Part shown: in pieces, positions 1-9,559 of the stretch | How the letters are laid out: each line of letters starts with the position of its first letter | How positions within the stretch are numbered: position 1 is the stretch's first letter | Virus record (IMG/VR): IMGVR_UViG_3300035703_000010 | Span: 124,001 to 188,000 of that record | Direction: 5' to 3' (one strand) | Length of the DNA: 64,000 nt | Origin: a virus | The notes under the pieces: generated by a model | Databases searched by the model: none | Seen by the model: the letters and a program-made list of their open reading frames with translations, nothing else | What the model was told of the DNA's origin: nothing | Program-made: the position numbers and the translations under genes

Positions 1-846
1 ACACCAGCCACCGATGGGTCCGCCACTCCTTCGAATGATTCTCCTCAACAATCAAATGCTGGTAAAAATTTACAGGCTTTGGTTACTGTTAATGATGCAA
101 CTAAAAAGTTTATATCTGATCTTTCTAAGACATCAACGCAAGCTTTTGCAGATAACCTTAGAGGTTTAAGTATTCCTTATAACTCTAGTCATGTTGCTCA
201 AGGAATAACATTAGTTGATAATTCCAATAGAAACAATGGAAAAACCTTAGAAACAGTTGCTGATGATGACGTTTCTAATCCTTCATATTATGGAAAAAAT
301 CGTGCTCCTTTTAGAAATACAACAATAAAAGTTTTAGGGGTACAAGAATTTGACTATTTAATTTCTGTAGAATATTTCAATATGAAATTAATGAAAATGG
401 TAGAATCAAGAAATCTCATCACACCTCAGCAACTATCTGTATTAGTGAACAGTTCTATAGGCGTAAAAAATGCCTTAAATGAAAGGTTAAATACCCAACC
501 TCAAAACGTTGCCATTTCTGGATATAATAGCATCGTATCATTTATGCAAGAGAACACGAACGCAATTGTTCGTTCTTTTGAATCCGCAGGAGGAAAAGGA
601 CTTGCCGGTGTTATCGAGTCTATGAATTTTGATTGGTACAGCCAAACAACATGGGAGATAGCCCCTGGATCAACTGCTCCAAAAATGTGTAAGGTAACGG
701 TTAACTTCTCACCGATACATGATATCACACCAGGTATTGATCACATGGGTTATAATCGTGCACCGGTATATTCAGTTGGTAATGCCATGAATTCCACAAC
801 TCCGAATCAAGTTTCTGCGAACACGGTAGAGAAATCATCTAAGTAA
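1..846 (+). CDS. Virion/baseplate-type structural protein, 5'-truncated by window
   Basis: The frame is open from base 1, so the N-terminus lies outside the window; 281 residues are visible. The C-terminal part has a beta-rich stretch with the motif VNFSPIHDITPG followed by a Tyr/Asn-rich end, which I associate from memory with baseplate or tail-tube-adaptor proteins of contractile tails. It is followed after 20 bases by a gp53-like wedge gene and then a very large structural gene, so a baseplate role is the most economical reading. The family assignment is inference; the exact subunit cannot be told. Confidence 0.6.
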   Translation, partial: TPATDGSATPSNDSPQQSNAGKNLQALVTVNDATKKFISDLSKTSTQAFADNLRGLSIPYNSSHVAQGITLVDNSNRNNGKTLETVADDDVSNPSYYGKNRAPFRNTTIKVLGVQEFDYLISVEYFNMKLMKMVESRNLITPQQLSVLVNSSIGVKNALNERLNTQPQNVAISGYNSIVSFMQENTNAIVRSFESAGGKGLAGVIESMNFDWYSQTTWEIAPGSTAPKMCKVTVNFSPIHDITPGIDHMGYNRAPVYSVGNAMNSTTPNQVSANTVEKSSK

Positions 847-848
847 AG

Positions 849-859
849 TAATTACTTAC
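849..859 (+). promoter_or_regulatory. Candidate late-promoter-like motif TAATTACTTAC
   Basis: This sequence lies 18 bases before the gp53-like start. Close relatives of it occur before other genes of the window (17460, 38542). The promoter role is inference from recurrence only; the short distance to the ATG is a weak point. Confidence 0.25.
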
Positions 860-866
860 AATAAAA

Positions 867-1166
867 ATGGCAATTTTCAGTCGATATAAAAACGATCCTT
901 CATTAGGCTTTGGGTTTCAATATGGAACATCAACTTCGATATCTGCTGTAAGAAGCGCAATCAATGAAGGATTCATACCCATCGTAAAGACGATAGTTTT
1001 GACTGAAAATCAAAGGCTTGATCAACTTGCTGCGATATATTACAAAGATGCAAGATTTTGGTGGGTTTTGGCCGCAGGTTCAGACATAGGATGGGGATTA
1101 CAAGTTCCTCCTGGAACGATAATAAACATACCTGACATCAACGCCGTCGCCGCAATCGTGACTTGA
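867..1166 (+). CDS. gp53-like baseplate wedge protein with LysM-like fold
   Basis: A 99-residue protein. Residues about 45-95 show the pattern LDQLAAIYYKDARFWWVLAA followed by WGLQVPPGT and an Ile-Pro end. This is the LysM-like signature typical of T4 gp53-type baseplate wedge proteins and related short phage LysM proteins. It would act in the assembling baseplate. It lies between two other structural genes, which supports the call. No clear Shine-Dalgarno is visible; the start is chosen as the only in-frame ATG that keeps the whole domain. Confidence 0.72.
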   Translation: MAIFSRYKNDPSLGFGFQYGTSTSISAVRSAINEGFIPIVKTIVLTENQRLDQLAAIYYKDARFWWVLAAGSDIGWGLQVPPGTIINIPDINAVAAIVT

Positions 1167-1186
1167 AAAGGTTGTATAATTGAGCT

Positions 1187-4100
1187 ATGTCAAAAAGCTT
1201 TACAGATAGATTTAGCGCTAACTCTAACTATCAAGACGTGTATGCCGATTTTTCTTTTCCACAAGAACAAGACAAAGGATTAAGAGATCTTATAAGCATT
1301 CTGTTTCCTACATCTGCAGCTGGATTTTTAGATGCAAAACAAATTTGGGAAAAATTTAAAAATTTAGGATCGACATCGCCTTCATCAGGACAAACTATTG
1401 ATAATAAAAAGCTTGTATCATCTCTTTTAAGGATGTATCATTATCCTGGAAAGTTAGAAACTAATGGCATACCGCAACAAATAAAAGAATTTTATGCTGA
1501 AGATAACGCTGCAAGACCTTCTGCATATAATGCGTATTCTGAAGAACAGAAAAAAAGTAAAAGCGGATTTGCTGTTGTGGATGGAGATGTTTTAGAACAG
1601 CTATTTAAAATACAGCTGGCTGAAGAGAAATTTCAGTTTAATAGCGTTAATGAAGTTTTGCCCTCGGCGCTGTCTATGATTTTAGTCGATACACCATTGA
1701 TTGATTTGAAATTAAGAAACTGTGATATTGTTTCAACATTTCTTAATTACACACCCGGTATATTTGCTTCTCAGTTAGTACCTTATCTTGAAGCAACTTT
1801 CTCTTTTGAAAGAACAAAAACTGGACAAAGAGATTCGGCAGGAAGAGAAGTTGTAAAATCGAACAAAGTTATGTCTCCATTAACGTTTTTGTTGGGGCAA
1901 GAAGATGCATCTGCGGGTGACAAAGGGGGTTTAACAACTGCAACTTCTCTCATTTATGATTCATATGCAGCGACGAAAACGAAGAAATTTTATTCAACTG
2001 TAAACTTAAGTGAAGATTTTAAAAGGCAATATGCTGAAATTTGGCTCAAATCTGGAGATCAAAATCAGAGACAACAACAAGCAGATGCTTTGTTCCGCGG
2101 CAAGGTAACTTTGACTGATGAATATGCTCAGTCTGGTGAATATACTCAAGTTACAACGACAGGAATGGAAATGTTTACGATGCCACAAACATTAGTGAAC
2201 ATGGAATATGATCAAACAAAAAGGTATGAATCAGTACGTAATTCTACCATGCCTTTTGGTGCGATACAGACTTTCGTTGTTAACGTAACCTCAGCAGGAT
2301 TCGGTGTTTTCTCATATAAGACCGCGAATTTAACTTTAAAAGTATTCGATCGTTCAAGATTAAATGAAATTGCTGATTTTTTAAATCCATCATTGTATAG
2401 TCGAGCAACTATATGGATGACTTATGGGTGGCGTGCACCAGGTCAACCTCAAAGTGCGTCTGCTCGTGATAACAACGGATTTCACACAATGATTAATGAA
2501 AGTATGCTCAAGAAAGAAGCATATAGCATCATAAATACTTCTATTTCCATAGCAGATGATGGTTCATGCACGGTGACATTGAGCTTATGCATGAAATTTT
2601 CTAATGAGCTTTCTGTTGTTTCGTCGACCAGTGCAACTGCTGCGTATGATGTGGTGCAAGATCAGATTAACGACAAGCTAAGAAACATAAAAGATATTGC
2701 AGAACGTCTGGGACTAGGAGGCTCTGGCGCAGCAGACGTAAGAGGAAGCGTTCTTATACAAACTGCGTTAAATGGAAAATTGCCAGAATTAGATGCATCT
2801 GCATTACAAAAAGAGTTTAGTTCATTGGAAACTGCACTAAAAAATGATGCAGGCAACAATCCTGATTTAAAACAATTTCAGTCGTTAATAAAAGAGCTTT
2901 ATTCAGTTGCCGCAGGAGCTGGATCGAATAAATCTTCAGGAGCCGCTGCATTGGAAGGATCAGCAATAAGATCTGCGAATGAAAGGTTCGCGTCCTTAAA
3001 AAAACCAGAGAGTAGAAAATTAGACGTCTGGTCAGTTCCAAACAAAGATGGAAAATTTTCTCAAAATGAAAACATAGATCATCCATTTTATAAGTACTTA
3101 TATAAAGATTTAAACAAAGAAGCTGACACAGGATACGGAAGCTTCGGTGATGTTTCTTTTGCAAGATTATTCGCTACGTATTTTGCATCTGCGATGAAAT
3201 CGCTTGACGGGCTTGGAATCGCAGCTGTTGATGAATATCAAGTTATTTTTTATAGTTTTAACAACTATGCAGGTCCTGTCGCAGCAACGAATATTGGGGA
3301 GTTTCCGATAGATGTATCGACGCTAGAAAAAGCATATGCAGAAGAAGTTACCAAGAAGCGAGGAGAAAACTTTACTCTTTTAAATTTTTTAGAGATCGTT
3401 AGAAATTCACAATTTGGTAACGTTAGGCACAAGGCATTCGGATTTTCTTCATTATATGATGCTGAAGGAAAACTCTTGAAAGACAAAGATGCTGAATTTT
3501 TAAGAAAAAGAATATACAATAACAATTTGGGGGCTGCATTTACGATGCCTGCAGTAGATTTCTACGTTGAATCTTCTACGACTGCAGAAGGAATAAGTCA
3601 AAGAGATCTGTTATCAACCTATGATACAGGGTCCAGGTTGTCGTCAGCTAGCATAAATGGAGCGAAGCAAAACGGATTAAAAAAAATCGTTCGAATACAC
3701 ATTTATGATAAATCTTCGATTCCTCACGATGATGCTTACATGATTCTTCAAGGTCCTGAAGGATTCGTGAGATTAAAAAATGATTGGAGAAATAGAGTAA
3801 AAAATGCTAGCGATAACTTACGAAAACAGTTAGGAAAAGCTCCTGAAGTAGAAGTTACAACAAGTAGGGAAAATACCCAAATTAAATTGAAAGATCCCGA
3901 TGAACAATCAAAAGCCGACAAGGCACGAGCATCTAATGATGCTAGAGAAGCAGCAGCAAGAAAGATAGATGATGAATATCAAAAAGAAATTGAAGCATCA
4001 AAAAAAATCAAAAAGGAGAAACGTCAACAAGAAGCGCGCGAAGCTGCAGAAAGAAACCGAACAAAAAAATTGAGTAAGCTTGCTGCCCCGGTTAATGTTG

Positions 4101-4693
4101 AAGATAATGCCTACGTTGAAACAGTCGAATTACAAAATTTACAAATAAAAAACCAGTTAGGCATACCAAAATTCGAAAACCTGAAAAGGATAATAGCAGA
4201 ATCTGTTCCTACAATAACCGTCGGATCAAACGGAACATTGATAAAAACCATAAATTATTCCTCTGAACAAGATGCAGCACTGGCAACGATATTCATCATT
4301 CGTTCAAGAACAGAAGGCAAAGATCCAAATGCCGCGAACACTTCTGCACAAGGCGATCTTCCCATGAGAGTAACCCCTGGTCAATTGTCAATGACGACAA
4401 TGGGATGTCCGTTGTTAGAGTACATGCAACAATATTTCATAGATTTAGGAACCGGAACGACGATTGACAATCTTTATAACATAACTGGATTGACTCATAA
4501 TTTTGCTCCTGGAGTATTCACTTCAGATATTAAGTTCACATTTGCCGATGCATATGGAAAGTTCGAAGGCGCGCAAAACGTTGCTACCAAGGTCAACACA
4601 ATTGTTCGAAAGCTTGTTAATCAAATTGATGACGAAAAATCCGTTGCTGCCAAAAACGGAGGCCCAAAGAAAAAAAAGAAGCAGGCCCCGTAA
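1187..4693 (+). CDS. Very large baseplate-associated structural protein (1168 aa)
   Basis: A 1168-residue protein with no enzymatic motif that I recognise. Residues about 890-965 are a highly charged Ala/Lys/Glu/Arg-rich stretch predicted to be coiled coil. The C-terminal domain contains NITGLTHNFAPGVFTSDIKF, a beta-rich pattern reminiscent of the end of the first protein of the window. The extreme C-terminus is a lysine run. Its position directly after the gp53-like gene makes a baseplate hub or wedge role likely, but this is inferred from context, length and composition only. Confidence 0.6.
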   Translation: MSKSFTDRFSANSNYQDVYADFSFPQEQDKGLRDLISILFPTSAAGFLDAKQIWEKFKNLGSTSPSSGQTIDNKKLVSSLLRMYHYPGKLETNGIPQQIKEFYAEDNAARPSAYNAYSEEQKKSKSGFAVVDGDVLEQLFKIQLAEEKFQFNSVNEVLPSALSMILVDTPLIDLKLRNCDIVSTFLNYTPGIFASQLVPYLEATFSFERTKTGQRDSAGREVVKSNKVMSPLTFLLGQEDASAGDKGGLTTATSLIYDSYAATKTKKFYSTVNLSEDFKRQYAEIWLKSGDQNQRQQQADALFRGKVTLTDEYAQSGEYTQVTTTGMEMFTMPQTLVNMEYDQTKRYESVRNSTMPFGAIQTFVVNVTSAGFGVFSYKTANLTLKVFDRSRLNEIADFLNPSLYSRATIWMTYGWRAPGQPQSASARDNNGFHTMINESMLKKEAYSIINTSISIADDGSCTVTLSLCMKFSNELSVVSSTSATAAYDVVQDQINDKLRNIKDIAERLGLGGSGAADVRGSVLIQTALNGKLPELDASALQKEFSSLETALKNDAGNNPDLKQFQSLIKELYSVAAGAGSNKSSGAAALEGSAIRSANERFASLKKPESRKLDVWSVPNKDGKFSQNENIDHPFYKYLYKDLNKEADTGYGSFGDVSFARLFATYFASAMKSLDGLGIAAVDEYQVIFYSFNNYAGPVAATNIGEFPIDVSTLEKAYAEEVTKKRGENFTLLNFLEIVRNSQFGNVRHKAFGFSSLYDAEGKLLKDKDAEFLRKRIYNNNLGAAFTMPAVDFYVESSTTAEGISQRDLLSTYDTGSRLSSASINGAKQNGLKKIVRIHIYDKSSIPHDDAYMILQGPEGFVRLKNDWRNRVKNASDNLRKQLGKAPEVEVTTSRENTQIKLKDPDEQSKADKARASNDAREAAARKIDDEYQKEIEASKKIKKEKRQQEAREAAERNRTKKLSKLAAPVNVEDNAYVETVELQNLQIKNQLGIPKFENLKRIIAESVPTITVGSNGTLIKTINYSSEQDAALATIFIIRSRTEGKDPNAANTSAQGDLPMRVTPGQLSMTTMGCPLLEYMQQYFIDLGTGTTIDNLYNITGLTHNFAPGVFTSDIKFTFADAYGKFEGAQNVATKVNTIVRKLVNQIDDEKSVAAKNGGPKKKKKQAP

Positions 4694-4700
4694 CAATAGA

Positions 4701-4726
4701 AATAACGATTGTAAAGATTCGTTATT
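4701..4726 (+). terminator. Inverted repeat between structural and replication genes
   Basis: AATAACGA (4701-4708) pairs perfectly with TCGTTATT (4719-4726) across a 10-base loop. There is no U-tract, so this may be a weak terminator, an RNA-processing hairpin or an operator at the boundary between baseplate and replication genes. Confidence 0.3.
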
Positions 4727-4743
4727 CATGTTATGTTTGTACC

Positions 4744-5934
4744 ATGGATGTCGTTATAGGATCATCATTACTTGGATCTAAAAAGAGTTTGTTGACTTCT
4801 GATGAAGGATTCACGTGGATCGATAAAGAAAAAAACGATACGTGGTTCTTGTCAGGCGAGTTGAAGCAAAGTTTTGGGTTTTGTCTTGACACGGTCTTCA
4901 AATTAGAAAGCTTGCCTCCTGTTCCATCTGTTCATGAAAAATATAAGAAATCGATGTCATTATTGATGAAAGGTTCTCCTCCGTGGTCGATGATTCTTCC
5001 AAAGGATGAATACAGGCATTTCTTTAATGACGTTATGTCGTATGTAAAGACACATGAAAACGTTTCGAAAGATTATTATAAGAATTCCTGGGTACCTGGA
5101 AATGCTGTTTTAAATTTGATTAAGCCTGCCAAAACAGACGCTAATAAGATTAATGACATCATTCAAGCTTCTGCGGTAAACTCTCAAGTTGTAGAATCTT
5201 TTCGCCCAAGGTCAGGAGGGTATGCATCACCTATCGTTTATGATCGATTTGGAACTGTTACAGGTCGTCTTGTTGCATCTTCTGGACCAAACATTCTATT
5301 GTTAAAAAAAGATTACCGACAGATACTAAAGCCATCTCATCCTGATGGCAGGATAGTATCACTTGATTTTTCGTCTTTGGAAGCTAGAATTTTGTTGTAT
5401 GAATCAGGAAAAGATTGTTTAGAATTTGATCTATACGAGATGTTATCCAAAAGGTTTGGAGGTCTTCCAAGACAGATGGTGAAAGCTGCCGTATTGTCTG
5501 TGTTATACGGATCTTCAAAATCTTCTGTTGCTCTTCATTTAGGGGTATCAGAAGACAAGATAGCAAAGCTGATTCTTCAGATTGAAGAATACATCGATAC
5601 TCGTTCTCTTTTGAAGAGGCTAAAAAAAGAGCATAAAGAAACAGGGTACATCAAAAACAAATTTGGTAGAAAAATTCCTGTTGACCGTACACAGGACAAC
5701 ATATTCATCAATTACTATGCTCAAAGCACAGGAGTTGATGTTTCTTTGATGGGATTTTCAAAGATCATGGAAACTCTAGGGACGAATGGCGTAAGGCCAA
5801 TCTTCGTCCTTCATGATGCATTATTATTAGATGTCCATCCAGACAGACTACAAGATGTTTCAGACGTTCGTAATGTAAATGTCCTTGGATATGATCAGGC
5901 ATTTCCAGTAAAATTCGAAGAAATTTCAAGATAA
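4744..5934 (+). CDS. Compact family A DNA polymerase (polymerase domain only)
   Basis: A 396-residue DNA polymerase I-type palm/fingers module. Visible motifs are TGRL (174-177), motif A SLDFSSLEAR with catalytic D208, motif B RQMVKAAVLSVLYG (R243, K247, Y255-G256), a YAQSTGVD segment (325-332), and motif C H357-D358-A359. The usual motif C is HDE, so the Glu is replaced by Ala, while both metal-binding Asp residues are kept. There is no room for the 3'-5' or 5'-3' exonuclease domains; a separate 5'-3' exonuclease is encoded at 9560. A role in primer removal, gap filling or replication is inferred. The genome also encodes a PolIII alpha (26312-31206). Confidence 0.88.
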   Translation: MDVVIGSSLLGSKKSLLTSDEGFTWIDKEKNDTWFLSGELKQSFGFCLDTVFKLESLPPVPSVHEKYKKSMSLLMKGSPPWSMILPKDEYRHFFNDVMSYVKTHENVSKDYYKNSWVPGNAVLNLIKPAKTDANKINDIIQASAVNSQVVESFRPRSGGYASPIVYDRFGTVTGRLVASSGPNILLLKKDYRQILKPSHPDGRIVSLDFSSLEARILLYESGKDCLEFDLYEMLSKRFGGLPRQMVKAAVLSVLYGSSKSSVALHLGVSEDKIAKLILQIEEYIDTRSLLKRLKKEHKETGYIKNKFGRKIPVDRTQDNIFINYYAQSTGVDVSLMGFSKIMETLGTNGVRPIFVLHDALLLDVHPDRLQDVSDVRNVNVLGYDQAFPVKFEEISR

Positions 5935-5975
5935 AAACTTGTACAGAAATAAAAAAAGAATTACGATTCCTCATT

Positions 5976-6593
5976 ATGTCATTAACACCTGAAGAAATTG
6001 CTGCAAATTTTGATAAGTTTCGTTCTCTTTGCGAGAAGCTAGGCGACCGTTCAACTGTTGCATTAGAAATGGTAGACAAACTAGGCGAACAACTAGCTTT
6101 ATGTCCAGCTTCAAGTAGAAAAGAATTTCATGCAGCTTATCCAGGAGGCCTTGTAGAACATTCTCTTCGTGTGTTGTCAAATGCAATGAAGCTTGTCAAG
6201 ACTTATGGATGGGATGTTTCAAAAGAATCATTGATCATTAGCTGCCTGTTTCATGATATTGGTAAGGTAGGTCTTGCAAATGATGACGGAACAGTCACCG
6301 ATTATTATGTTCCTCAGGATTCAGAATGGCACCGCGAGAAACTTGGAGAGTTCTATAAGCACAACAAAGACATGCAGTATATGTCAACTCCTCAACGAAG
6401 CGTTAACATGTGTCAAGCATTCGGTCTCAAGTTGAAAACCGATGAGTATCTTTCAATTTTATTGAATGATGGTTTTGTTCTTGATGAAAACAAACCTTAC
6501 TGTTTGAAGACAAGTCCATTGGTTTTTGCAGTGATGACAGCTGACTATATTTCTACGATGCAAGAAAAAGTCGGCGGTCCCTGGACTCCTTGA
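5976..6593 (+). CDS. HD-domain phosphohydrolase
   Basis: A 205-residue protein with the HD superfamily signature: a first His in GLVEHSLRV (residue 58) and the doublet in CLFHDIGK (about 88-95), followed by helical segments. HD proteins of phages are metal-dependent phosphohydrolases acting on nucleotides or nucleic acids. Its position between the polymerase and the SSB gene suggests nucleotide metabolism (for example a dNMP/dNTP phosphohydrolase), but the substrate cannot be read from sequence. Confidence 0.75.
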   Translation: MSLTPEEIAANFDKFRSLCEKLGDRSTVALEMVDKLGEQLALCPASSRKEFHAAYPGGLVEHSLRVLSNAMKLVKTYGWDVSKESLIISCLFHDIGKVGLANDDGTVTDYYVPQDSEWHREKLGEFYKHNKDMQYMSTPQRSVNMCQAFGLKLKTDEYLSILLNDGFVLDENKPYCLKTSPLVFAVMTADYISTMQEKVGGPWTP

Positions 6594-6607
6594 GCATACT
6601 TAATTTC

Positions 6608-6883
6608 ATGAAAGAACAACTTCGTCATTACATCAGGATCATTCTTGATGAAATCATTTCTGAAAATCCTCGTGTAGCATCGCAGCTTGTTGCTGAACCT
6701 CGAAATAAAAGTGCTAAACCTGCTCATGACGAAGAAGATCTTGAAAAAGAAATTGAAGAATTCAGCGGAGTAGGATCTATTCAAGGATTTGCATTGCCTT
6801 TGGGCATGAGTCCTGATATGCCTATTGCTGGTTCAAAGAAGCGAAAAAAGAGTTCAAAGCGTAAAAAGCCAAGTTGGACGTGA
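6608..6883 (+). CDS. Small tagged protein with basic C-terminus
   Basis: A 91-residue protein of unknown function. I prefer the ATG at 6608 over an upstream TTG at 6590 because it gives the N-terminus LRHYIRIILDEI, which fits the short amphipathic leader shared by many proteins of this window. The middle is acidic, then comes GVGSIQGFALPLG, and the last 20 residues are a Lys/Arg/Ser-rich tail. It could be a DNA-associated or packaged protein; this is inference from composition. Confidence 0.6.
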   Translation: MKEQLRHYIRIILDEIISENPRVASQLVAEPRNKSAKPAHDEEDLEKEIEEFSGVGSIQGFALPLGMSPDMPIAGSKKRKKSSKRKKPSWT

Positions 6884-7001
6884 ATAAAAGCGTTGAACAC
6901 AATTAAAAGTTAGTAGTAGGGTAGAACTCACCTGCATGGAGCAGGGAGAAAAAATATTCCTGCTACAAATAGGAATAGGAAACGGAAAAGGAAAAAATAT
7001 T

Positions 7002-7838
7002 ATGGCAATTGATCTAGAAGCAATTAAGCGTCGTGTGGCTGAGCTTTCAGGTGTGAAGAAGACATCATCTGTCCAACTATGGAAGCCAAGTCTTGGTGAA
7101 CACAAGATTCGATGTCTTCCATGGAAGAATTCACCTGATGGGCAACCTTTTGCTGAGAGGTGGTTCTATTATATCGGCGATAATGCAGGTATTCTTGCAC
7201 CACATCAGTTTGGAAAACCAGATCCAATTAACGATCTTATCAAGAAGCTTTACGGCAGTGGAAAGCCAGATGATCGCGTTCTAGCTAAGAAGCTTGCTCC
7301 AAAGATGCGGTGCTATGCACCAGTCATCGTTCGTGGAGAAGAGGATAAGGGCGTTCAAGTTTGGGCATTTGGAAAGCTTGTTTATCAACGAATGCTTGGG
7401 TTCTTTCTTGATGAGGAGGTTGGTGACATCCTCTCGCCTACTGAAGGTTTTGACTTGAAGGTATCGATTACGAAGCAACCAGGTAAGCAGTTTAATGATA
7501 CAACTGTTGATCCAGCTCGTAGGCCAACTAAGCTTCACGAAGATTCAAAGCAGATGGAAACATGGCTAAATTCAATTCCAAACATTGATGATATGTATCG
7601 TCTAAAGTCGACCCAAGAGATTGAGACTGTCCTTAACAACTGGCTGAATGGCGGGTCTGCTGCAGATGCAACACCAGAAATGTCTAGAGGGATTGTTACT
7701 TCTGATGCTCTTGATGATCTTGTTGCAGAAGTAAAGTCATCTGATTCTAAGCCAGCAGTAAAGAAATCCAAGAAGGATGAAGACACAAAAAAGCAATCGC
7801 TTGATGATGCATTTGCTGACTTGATGAACGACGAGTGA
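7002..7838 (+). CDS. Single-stranded DNA-binding protein, T4 gp32-like
   Basis: A 278-residue protein. The ATG at 7002 is chosen because AAAAGGA (6986-6992) lies at correct spacing. The core has LGEHKIRCLPW, ERWFYYIG, RCYAPVIVRG and VQVWAFGKLVYQRMLGFF, the pattern of gp32-family OB-fold proteins. The C-terminus is Lys-rich and then acidic (SLDDAFADLMNDE), as in SSBs that use an acidic tail to contact partner proteins. A terminator-like hairpin follows and the recombinase gene comes next, matching a replication and recombination module. Confidence 0.82.
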   Translation: MAIDLEAIKRRVAELSGVKKTSSVQLWKPSLGEHKIRCLPWKNSPDGQPFAERWFYYIGDNAGILAPHQFGKPDPINDLIKKLYGSGKPDDRVLAKKLAPKMRCYAPVIVRGEEDKGVQVWAFGKLVYQRMLGFFLDEEVGDILSPTEGFDLKVSITKQPGKQFNDTTVDPARRPTKLHEDSKQMETWLNSIPNIDDMYRLKSTQEIETVLNNWLNGGSAADATPEMSRGIVTSDALDDLVAEVKSSDSKPAVKKSKKDEDTKKQSLDDAFADLMNDE

Positions 7839-7856
7839 TAGATAACTGATCATATA

Positions 7857-7889
7857 AAACGCCGGAGATCAAATAGGTTTCCGGCGTTT
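7857..7889 (+). terminator. Rho-independent-like terminator after SSB
   Basis: AAACGCCGGA (7857-7866) pairs perfectly with TCCGGCGTTT (7880-7889), a 10-bp stem with a 13-base loop. The trailing T-tract is short. It separates the SSB gene from the recombinase gene, allowing high, separate SSB expression. Confidence 0.7.
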
Positions 7890-7927
7890 GTACTATTCAA
7901 GCACTTTAGGAGATAATAACAAGACAT

Positions 7928-9115
7928 ATGGCTAAAAACAAAGAAGAGAAGACGTCATCGAAAAACAATGAAGTTGATTTTGCCGCAGAATTAATTCGCG
8001 ATATCAACAAAGAATTTGGTACTCGAATCGCCTATAATCTCGCCGAGATGGATGCACCGACTATCGTAAAACGTTGGATCGATACTGGATCAATTCAATT
8101 GAATTACGCAATTAAGAACGCATTTGGAGGTGGATACCCCGAAGGCCGAATCATCGAAATCTCTGGGTTGCCGTCATCAGGCAAGTCTCATTTAGCCTAT
8201 CATGCTGCATCTGTCGTTCAAAAGATGGGCGGGTTAGTCGTATATATCGATACTGAAAACTCTGTACCTGTCCAAAAATTGTCAGACATGGGAATCGACG
8301 TTCGTAAACGTTTTGTTTACTGCGATTCTCACTGTACAGAGGAAGTCTTCTCTATCATCGAGTCGACGATTCTTAAAGCGAAGCAGATCATTGAAAAGAA
8401 TGTTCCCATCTTAGTCATTTGGGATTCAGTTGCTGCGACGTCTCCAAAAGCCGAGCTTGATGGAGAGTATGATCAAAATTCGATTGGTCTACAAGCCCGA
8501 GCGATTTCAAAAGGTATGAGAAAGATCACTGGAGTCATTGGGCAGAATAACGTCACTCTATTGTGCCTTAATCAGCTTCGCGATAATATCGGCGTGATGC
8601 ATGGTGATCCCGCTGTAACTCCAGGTGGTAAGGCGATTCCCTTCCATTCTTCTGTTCGTATTCGACTTGGTAGTGGAAATCAAGTCAAAGACAAGAACGG
8701 AAACCCAATTGGCATTCATACGACTGTAACAATTAAGAAAAATAAAGTTGCTGCTCCATTCAGAAAGATGGAGTTTGACATCATCTTTGGTAAGGGAATC
8801 GTCGAAGATGAATACCTTTTTGATGAATGTAGATCACACTGCAAAGAAAATGGTCCTGTTAAACGCAAGGGACATGCTATCAATATTTCAGGCGAAGGTG
8901 CATGGAAGGAATTGAGCGTTGTAGATGAAAAAACAGGCGAAGTCGTATTAGAAAAGAAATTTTATAAATCTGACTTTGGATCTTTGATGAGAGATGAAGT
9001 TCATGGTCCTTTCATCATGGAAGTAGTTGATTGTGCTCTTACGTTGACGACAGGTCCTGCAGCTGAATCAGATAGTGATGATAACGTTACAGATGATGGA
9101 GGTTCAGATGAGTGA
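7928..9115 (+). CDS. uvsX: RecA/UvsX-type recombinase
   Basis: A 395-residue RecA-fold ATPase. The Walker A region is GLPSSGKSH (81-88 region), Walker B is ILVIWDSVAA, and CLNQLRDNIG matches the RecA L1-adjacent region, followed by TPGGKAIPFHSS. It would form filaments on single-stranded DNA for recombination-dependent replication and repair, working with the gp32-like SSB just upstream. The C-terminus is acidic (DSDDNVTDDGG). The stop overlaps the start of the dUTPase gene, indicating translational coupling. Confidence 0.9.
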   Translation: MAKNKEEKTSSKNNEVDFAAELIRDINKEFGTRIAYNLAEMDAPTIVKRWIDTGSIQLNYAIKNAFGGGYPEGRIIEISGLPSSGKSHLAYHAASVVQKMGGLVVYIDTENSVPVQKLSDMGIDVRKRFVYCDSHCTEEVFSIIESTILKAKQIIEKNVPILVIWDSVAATSPKAELDGEYDQNSIGLQARAISKGMRKITGVIGQNNVTLLCLNQLRDNIGVMHGDPAVTPGGKAIPFHSSVRIRLGSGNQVKDKNGNPIGIHTTVTIKKNKVAAPFRKMEFDIIFGKGIVEDEYLFDECRSHCKENGPVKRKGHAINISGEGAWKELSVVDEKTGEVVLEKKFYKSDFGSLMRDEVHGPFIMEVVDCALTLTTGPAAESDSDDNVTDDGGSDE

Positions 9116-9557
9116 ACGAATCACAAATCCAATTTGGGTCAAAGTTTTAACAGATGATGATTCCCAAATACCAGCTTATCAAACACCAGGTTCTGCTGCT
9201 TGTGATTTAAAGTCAACAGATGATGTTGTCATCCCACCAGGATCTAGGTTTGTGGTTGGAACTGGCATCAAATTAGAGATTCCTAGCGGATTTGGAGCAA
9301 TGGTTTGTTCTAGATCAGGATTAGCTGCAAAGAACGGTATTCAAGTATTGAATGCTCCTGGTATCATTGACACCGACTATAGAGGAGAGATAAAGGTAAT
9401 TCTGCACAACTCAGGTCAGTCAGAGTTTATTGTTAAAAAAGGCGATAGGATTGCACAACTTTTATTTTTTCCCATTTTTCAAGCCATCTTTCAAAAGGCA
9501 AAGTCAGTAACTGAAACCGTCAGAGGCGAAGGCGGATTTGGTAGCACAGGAGTTTGA
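9108..9557 (+). CDS. dut: dUTPase (dUTP diphosphatase), trimeric type
   Basis: A 149-residue enzyme hydrolysing dUTP to dUMP and PPi. The five trimeric dUTPase motifs are recognisable: PGSAACDL, CSRSGLAAKNG, NAPGIIDTDYRGE, KKGDRIAQL and a C-terminal GEGGFGSTG. The start at 9108 overlaps the recombinase stop and is preceded by GGAGG (9098-9102). It supplies dUMP for the ThyX enzyme encoded downstream and keeps uracil out of phage DNA. Confidence 0.95.
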   Translation: MSERITNPIWVKVLTDDDSQIPAYQTPGSAACDLKSTDDVVIPPGSRFVVGTGIKLEIPSGFGAMVCSRSGLAAKNGIQVLNAPGIIDTDYRGEIKVILHNSGQSEFIVKKGDRIAQLLFFPIFQAIFQKAKSVTETVRGEGGFGSTGV

Positions 9558-9559
9558 TC

